Positions 5,347-8,341 of a stretch of DNA of 8,341 nt are shown here, piece after piece. The DNA is taken from NCBI GenBank assembly GCA_051648405.1, contig JBOFFC010000138.1, forward strand, positions 1 to 8,341, read 5' to 3'. Source of the DNA: JBOFFC01 sp051648405. Its GTDB lineage: Bacteria; Planctomycetota; Planctomycetia; Pirellulales; Lacipirellulaceae. The notes below the pieces were generated by a model. The model searched no databases, was not told the DNA's origin, and saw only the letters and a program-made list of their open reading frames with translations. Position 1 is the first letter of the stretch. Each line of letters opens with the position of its first letter. The translations under genes and the position numbers were made by a program.

Positions 5347-5382
5347 GCTGACCCTTTCCCCTCGCGGGAGACACGGGTCGGC
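5347..5382 (+). repeat. Stem-loop upstream of rplT
   Basis: GCTGACCC (5347-5354) pairs with GGGTCGGC (5375-5382), with one G-U wobble, and an inner TCCC/GGGA stem (5357-5360 and 5366-5369) lies within the loop. It ends 35 bases before the rplT ATG. A leader role for rplT translation is possible but not shown. Confidence 0.4.
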
Positions 5383-5417
5383 GGCCTGGACGGGCGCAAC
5401 GACACGGAATCAATCCG

Positions 5418-5897
5418 ATGCGTACAACCAACGGCGCGTCGCGCCACCAGCGCAAGAAGCGGCTCTTCAAGCAGGCCGAGGGGTACCGTGGGGGCCGCGG
5501 CAAGCTGCTGCGGACCGTCAAGGAAACCCTGGTCCGCGCCGGCGCGTTCTCGTTCCGCGACCGCAAGGTCCGGGCCCGCGAGTTCCGCAAGCTGTGGATC
5601 ATCCGCATCAACGCGGCCTGCCGCGCGCGCGGCCGCCGCTACAGCGAGTTCATGGCCGCGATAAAGATGGTCGGGCTTGAGCTCGACCGGAAGACGCTCT
5701 CCGAGATGGCGATCCACGACGCGGCGGCGTTCGACGCCGTCTTCGCCCAGTGCGAGACGCACCTCAAGAAGCAGGACGCGGCCCGGCTCGAACGCGAGGC
5801 GCAAGAGAAGGCCGACCACGCCGCCGCGGTGACCGCCAAGGACGCCGAGCGCGAATCCAAGCGGGCCGAGAAGAAGCTCGCTACGGCCACGGTTTGA
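5418..5897 (+). CDS. rplT: Large ribosomal subunit protein bL20 with a long C-terminal tail
   Basis: The product has 159 residues against about 118 in E. coli. The core (1-117) is clearly bL20: MRTTNGASRHQRKKRLFKQA in place of the usual MxRVKRG start, then GYRGGRGKLLRTVKETLVRA, FSFRDRKVRAREFRKLWIIR (44-63), INAACRARG, YSEFMAAIKM, LDRKTLSEMA. bL20 binds 23S rRNA early in 50S assembly. Residues 118-159 are extra: a low-complexity stretch of Ala, Lys, Glu, Arg and Asp (for example KKQDAARLEREAQEKADHAA), predicted helical, with no aromatic residues. Whether it lies on the ribosome surface is unknown. The ATG at 5418 is preceded only by a weak GGAA 8 bases upstream, so translation may depend on the spacer structures or on coupling. 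It is 173 bases after rpmI and 43 before pheS. Confidence 0.95.
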   Translation: MRTTNGASRHQRKKRLFKQAEGYRGGRGKLLRTVKETLVRAGAFSFRDRKVRAREFRKLWIIRINAACRARGRRYSEFMAAIKMVGLELDRKTLSEMAIHDAAAFDAVFAQCETHLKKQDAARLEREAQEKADHAAAVTAKDAERESKRAEKKLATATV

Positions 5898-5940
5898 CCC
5901 GCCGAGCGGGTTCGACCCCGTAGGACGGAGCCCCCCGCGC
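5898..5940 (+). promoter_or_regulatory. rplT-pheS junction: short hairpin and pheS ribosome binding site
   Basis: CCCGC/GCGGG (5898-5902 and 5906-5910) forms a small stem directly after the rplT stop. AGGACGGAG follows, with GGAG at 5927-5930 lying 10 bases before the GTG start of pheS. There is no room for a pheM-like leader peptide or a phenylalanine attenuator as in E. coli. Confidence 0.5.
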
Positions 5941-7047
5941 GTGGCCCTGAGCGACTTCACCGCCGAGCTCGACTCGTTCGAGGCCGACGCCCTGGCCGCG
6001 TTTAGCGCCGCGGCCGATTCGGAAGCGCTCGAAGCGGCGCGGGTCGAGTTCCTGGGGGCCAAGGCGGGCCGCCTGAAGGGGATCCAGAAGGGGATGGGCG
6101 CCGTCGCCGTCCCCGACAAGCCCGCCGCCGGGCAGCGCCTCAACGGGGCGAAAGGGGCCGTCGAGGGGGCATTCCAGACCGCGAAGCAGCGTCTCGACGC
6201 CGGCGCTTCGCAAGCCGCTGGCGACGACTTCGACGTCACTCTCCCCGGCCGGCCGATGGTCCGCGAGTCGTGGCGGCTGGGGAGGCTCCACCCGCTCACG
6301 CAGACCATCGAGCGGATGAAGGAGATCATGGGTCGGCTGGGCTTCACGGCCGTCGAGGGGCCCGAGATCGAAGACGACTGGCACAACTTCGAGGCCCTCA
6401 ATATCCCGCTGGTCCACCCGGCCCGCGACCCGCTCGACAACTTCTACCTGTCGGTCGCCAGCGGTCAGCAGCCGGGGGGCGACGCCGACCCAGCGGCCGC
6501 CGCCACCGAGGGGATGAGCCCGGCGCTCGGCCCCGACGCCAAGCCGCTCTTGTTGCGCAGCCAGACCTCGACCGTACAGATCCGCACGATGGAGCGCCAG
6601 GCGCCCCCGGTGCGGATCGTGTCGCTGGGGCGCGTCTACCGGCCCGACAACGCCGACGCGACGCACTACCCGATGTTCCACCAAATCGAGGGGCTGTGCA
6701 TCGACCGCGGCGTGACGATGGCCGACCTGAAGGGGGTTCTGCGGCTGTTCTGGGAGGCGTACTTCGGCGCCGCCGCGGGGGACCTGGAGATCCGCTTCCG
6801 GCCGAGCTTCTTCCCGTTCACCGAGCCGAGCGTCGAGTTTGACATCCGCTACGGCGGCAAGTGGATGGAGCTCGGCGGCGCTGGGATGGTGGATCCCAAC
6901 GTGCTGCGGTCGGTCGGTTACGACCCCGAAGAGGTCACCGGCTTCGCCTTCGGCCTAGGGGTCGAACGGATCTGCATGCGGCAGCACCAGATCACCGACA
7001 TCCGCGACCTGTACACCAGCGACGTCCGCTTCCTGGCGCAGTTCTGA
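5941..7047 (+). CDS. pheS: Phenylalanine--tRNA ligase alpha subunit
   Basis: This is the catalytic subunit of the alpha2-beta2 enzyme that charges tRNA-Phe. It has 368 residues, against 327 in E. coli. Residues 1-90 form the N-terminal helical, coiled-coil arm. The catalytic core starts at GRLHPLT (114-120), with GFTAVEGPEIEDDWHNFEAL (134-153), RSQTSTVQIRTM (206-217), motif 2 RVYRPDNADATHYPMFHQIE (231-250), the Phe-pocket segment FPFTEPS (291-297), and motif 3 GFAFGLGVERICM (334-346) with A336 at the position equivalent to E. coli A294. Residues 171-201 are an extra low-complexity Ala/Gly/Pro/Asp stretch between NFYL and the LLLRSQTS strand, where E. coli has only a few residues. The start is GTG, since there is no in-frame ATG near the N-terminus. 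The gene is probably co-transcribed with rplT and with pheT, from which it is separated by a fold-back repeat. Confidence 0.96.
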   Translation: MALSDFTAELDSFEADALAAFSAAADSEALEAARVEFLGAKAGRLKGIQKGMGAVAVPDKPAAGQRLNGAKGAVEGAFQTAKQRLDAGASQAAGDDFDVTLPGRPMVRESWRLGRLHPLTQTIERMKEIMGRLGFTAVEGPEIEDDWHNFEALNIPLVHPARDPLDNFYLSVASGQQPGGDADPAAAATEGMSPALGPDAKPLLLRSQTSTVQIRTMERQAPPVRIVSLGRVYRPDNADATHYPMFHQIEGLCIDRGVTMADLKGVLRLFWEAYFGAAAGDLEIRFRPSFFPFTEPSVEFDIRYGGKWMELGGAGMVDPNVLRSVGYDPEEVTGFAFGLGVERICMRQHQITDIRDLYTSDVRFLAQF

Positions 7048-7052
7048 AGCTG

Positions 7053-7212
7053 TTCACCACGGAGAGCGCGGAGGACACGGAGGAGACAGGAACCACAGAT
7101 GGACACCGATAGGCGGTAGCCAACGACCTCTTCATCTGCGTTTATCTGTGTTCATCTGTGGTTCCCTTGCTTCCTCCGTTTCTCTGTGTACTCCGTGCCC
7201 TCTGTGGTGTAC
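7053..7212. repeat. Large imperfect fold-back repeat filling the pheS-pheT gap
   Basis: The left arm (7053-7115) and right arm (about 7128-7212) are imperfect reverse complements. The best core is GGAACCACAGAT (7089-7100) against ATCTGTGGTTCC (7154-7165), a perfect 12-base match that continues with mismatches on both sides; the outer ends CACCAC (7055-7060) and GTGGTG (7204-7209) also pair. The right arm has an internal 10-base period: ATCTGCGTTT, ATCTGTGTTC, ATCTGTGGTT (7134-7163). The left arm repeats CACGGAGGA-like units. The segment is much less GC-rich than its neighbours and has no open reading frame of note. It resembles the dispersed CCACAGATGAACACAGAT-type intergenic repeats that I recall from several bacterial phyla. 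It ends only 4 bases before pheT, so pheT has no Shine-Dalgarno sequence of its own. Confidence 0.8.
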
Positions 7213-7216
7213 CCCC

Positions 7217-8341
7217 ATGATCGTCAGCACCGATTGGCTCGCCGACTACGTTGACCTCTCGATGGGGGTCGCCGAGCTCGCCGAGCGTCTGACGCTCGCG
7301 GGGCTGAACCTCGAGGAGTTCCACGGGGTCACGCACCCTTCTGGCAAGCGCGACACGGCGATCGACGTCGAGGTCACGAGCAACCGCTCCGACTGCCTGG
7401 GGCACGTCGGCGTGGCGCGCGAGGTGGCCGTTCTGCACGGCACGGAGCTGACGGTCCCCGACCCGCAACCGGCGGCGCGTGGGCCGGCGGCCTCCGGCGT
7501 TGCGGGGGTGACGATCGAGTGCCCCGACCTCTGCTCGCGTTACACGGCGCGCGTGATCCGCGGCGTGAAGACCGGACCCAGCCCCGACTGGCTCGCCGAC
7601 CGGCTGCGGACGCTGGGGATCGCCGTCATCAACAACGTGGTTGACGTCACCAACTACGTGCTGATGGAGGTCGGCCAACCGCTGCACGCCTTCGACCTGC
7701 GCCAAATCCGCGGCGCCAAGCTGGTGGTGCGCAAGGGTCGGCCCGGCGAACCGTTCACGGCGATCGACCACCGGGAGTACACGCTCACCGGCGACGAGGT
7801 GGTGATCGCCGACGCCGAGCGCCCGCTCTGCCTTGGTGGGGTGATGGGGGGGGTCGATTCGGAGGTCACGGACGCGACGGTCGATGTGCTGATCGAGTCG
7901 GCCGCCTTCGCGCCGCTCGCGGTGCGTGGCGCGGCGCGGCGCCACGCGCTGCACAGCCCGTCGAGCTATCGGTTCGAGCGCGGCGTCGATCCCGAGGCGC
8001 TCGATTGGGCGAGCCGCCGCTGCTGCGAGCTGATCCTCGAGCTCGGCGGGGGCGAGCTGTGCGCGGGGGTGATCGACGTGGGGACGAAGCCCGAGCCCGC
8101 GGGCGAGGTCAAGCTCCGCTGGTCGGCGATCCCGCGGCTGTTGGGCATCGACGTGCCGCGCGACGAGACGCGGCGCGTGCTGACGGCGCTGGGTTGCCGC
8201 GAGACACACGACTGCGATCACTGCGTGAAGGTCGTGCCCCCGTCGTGGCGCGCGGACCTCGCGCGCGAGGTGGACCTGGTCGAAGAGGTGGGGCGGATCC
8301 ACGGCTACGAGCACGTCCCCGCGGAGACGTCGCTGCGCGTC
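7217..8341 (+). CDS. pheT: Phenylalanine--tRNA ligase beta subunit, partial, lacking the EMAP/OB domain
   Basis: The frame is open from the ATG at 7217 to the window edge (375 codons, 3' end missing). The N-terminus MIVSTDWLADYVDL and the helix LAERLTLAGLNLEE match the start of PheT domain B1. In E. coli about 105 residues of EMAP/OB tRNA-binding domain (B2) follow; here H36-T47 leads straight into IDVEVTSNRSDCLGHVGVAR (49-68), which in E. coli begins near residue 150. Next come the B3/4 editing domain (about 105-270, with RYTARVIRGV, INNVVDVTNYVLMEVGQPLH, LGGVMGG and a SYRFERGVDPE segment) and B5 (about 300-370, with LRWSAIPRLLGIDVP, PSWRADLARE and VDLVEEVGRIHGYEHVP). B6, B7 and the B8 anticodon-binding domain would lie beyond the edge. 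The beta subunit supports editing of Tyr-tRNA-Phe and tRNA binding. No ribosome binding site is visible; a fold-back repeat lies directly upstream. Confidence 0.95.
   Translation, partial: MIVSTDWLADYVDLSMGVAELAERLTLAGLNLEEFHGVTHPSGKRDTAIDVEVTSNRSDCLGHVGVAREVAVLHGTELTVPDPQPAARGPAASGVAGVTIECPDLCSRYTARVIRGVKTGPSPDWLADRLRTLGIAVINNVVDVTNYVLMEVGQPLHAFDLRQIRGAKLVVRKGRPGEPFTAIDHREYTLTGDEVVIADAERPLCLGGVMGGVDSEVTDATVDVLIESAAFAPLAVRGAARRHALHSPSSYRFERGVDPEALDWASRRCCELILELGGGELCAGVIDVGTKPEPAGEVKLRWSAIPRLLGIDVPRDETRRVLTALGCRETHDCDHCVKVVPPSWRADLAREVDLVEEVGRIHGYEHVPAETSLRV

Noticed and set aside
5906..5916. A tRNA-like T-arm (GGGTTCGACCCC-type) after rplT
   Set aside because: There is no acceptor, D or anticodon arm around it, and the stem is too short for a real T-arm. 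It is a small hairpin in the 43-base gap before pheS.
5881..6684. A 267-residue open frame on the - strand, antisense to pheS
   Set aside because: It overlaps the conserved core of pheS and has the composition of a GC-driven antisense shadow.
7053..7212. CRISPR array or insertion sequence in the pheS-pheT gap
   Set aside because: The repeats are about 10 bases with no regular unique spacers, and there is no transposase frame. The structure is an imperfect fold-back repeat.
7142..8314. A 390-residue open frame on the - strand, antisense to pheT
   Set aside because: It is a shadow of pheT, which is a clear match on the + strand. The translation is low-complexity Arg/His/Ala/Val without motifs.

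Overview
The window looks like a chromosomal segment of a high-GC planctomycete, most likely of the Pirellulales type. This is an inference from several signs: very GC-rich coding sequence, a PEP-CTERM sorting-tail protein, weak Shine-Dalgarno sequences with several GTG/TTG starts, a bL20 that begins MRTTNGASRH and carries a long charged tail, and palindromic repeats packed between genes. No taxonomic search was possible.

The core is the conserved bacterial translation cluster thrS - infC - rpmI - rplT - pheS - pheT, all on the + strand. It encodes threonyl-tRNA synthetase, initiation factor IF3, ribosomal proteins bL35 and bL20, and the alpha and beta subunits of phenylalanyl-tRNA synthetase; pheT runs off the right end. 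Two things on the - strand frame or interrupt it. Left of thrS, and divergent from it, is a secreted PEP-CTERM protein gene with its own clear intrinsic terminator. Between thrS and infC sits a two-gene ParE-type toxin-antitoxin module, with antitoxin and toxin overlapping as GTGA.

Region by region: 1-137 holds the terminator of the PEP-CTERM gene; 138-815 is that gene; 816-1132 is a divergent intergenic region with candidate promoters and inverted repeats; 1133-3307 is thrS; 3330-3931 is the toxin-antitoxin pair, convergent with thrS; 3932-4206 is a second divergent regulatory region carrying the likely infC promoter; 4207-4743 is infC with a TTG start; 4744-5040 is a spacer dense in hairpins; 5041-5244 is rpmI; 5245-5417 is a spacer with two stem-loops; 5418-5897 is rplT; 5941-7047 is pheS; 7048-7216 is a large imperfect fold-back repeat; 7217 to the end is pheT.

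The gene content is familiar and I see no clearly new multi-gene system. The unusual points are architectural. PheT has lost the whole N-terminal EMAP/OB tRNA-binding domain. ThrRS has an insertion of about 65 residues just before its zinc-binding MNCPHH motif. PheS has a low-complexity insertion. bL20 has a basic/acidic tail of about 40 residues. The spacers of an otherwise compact translation operon are filled with palindromic elements.
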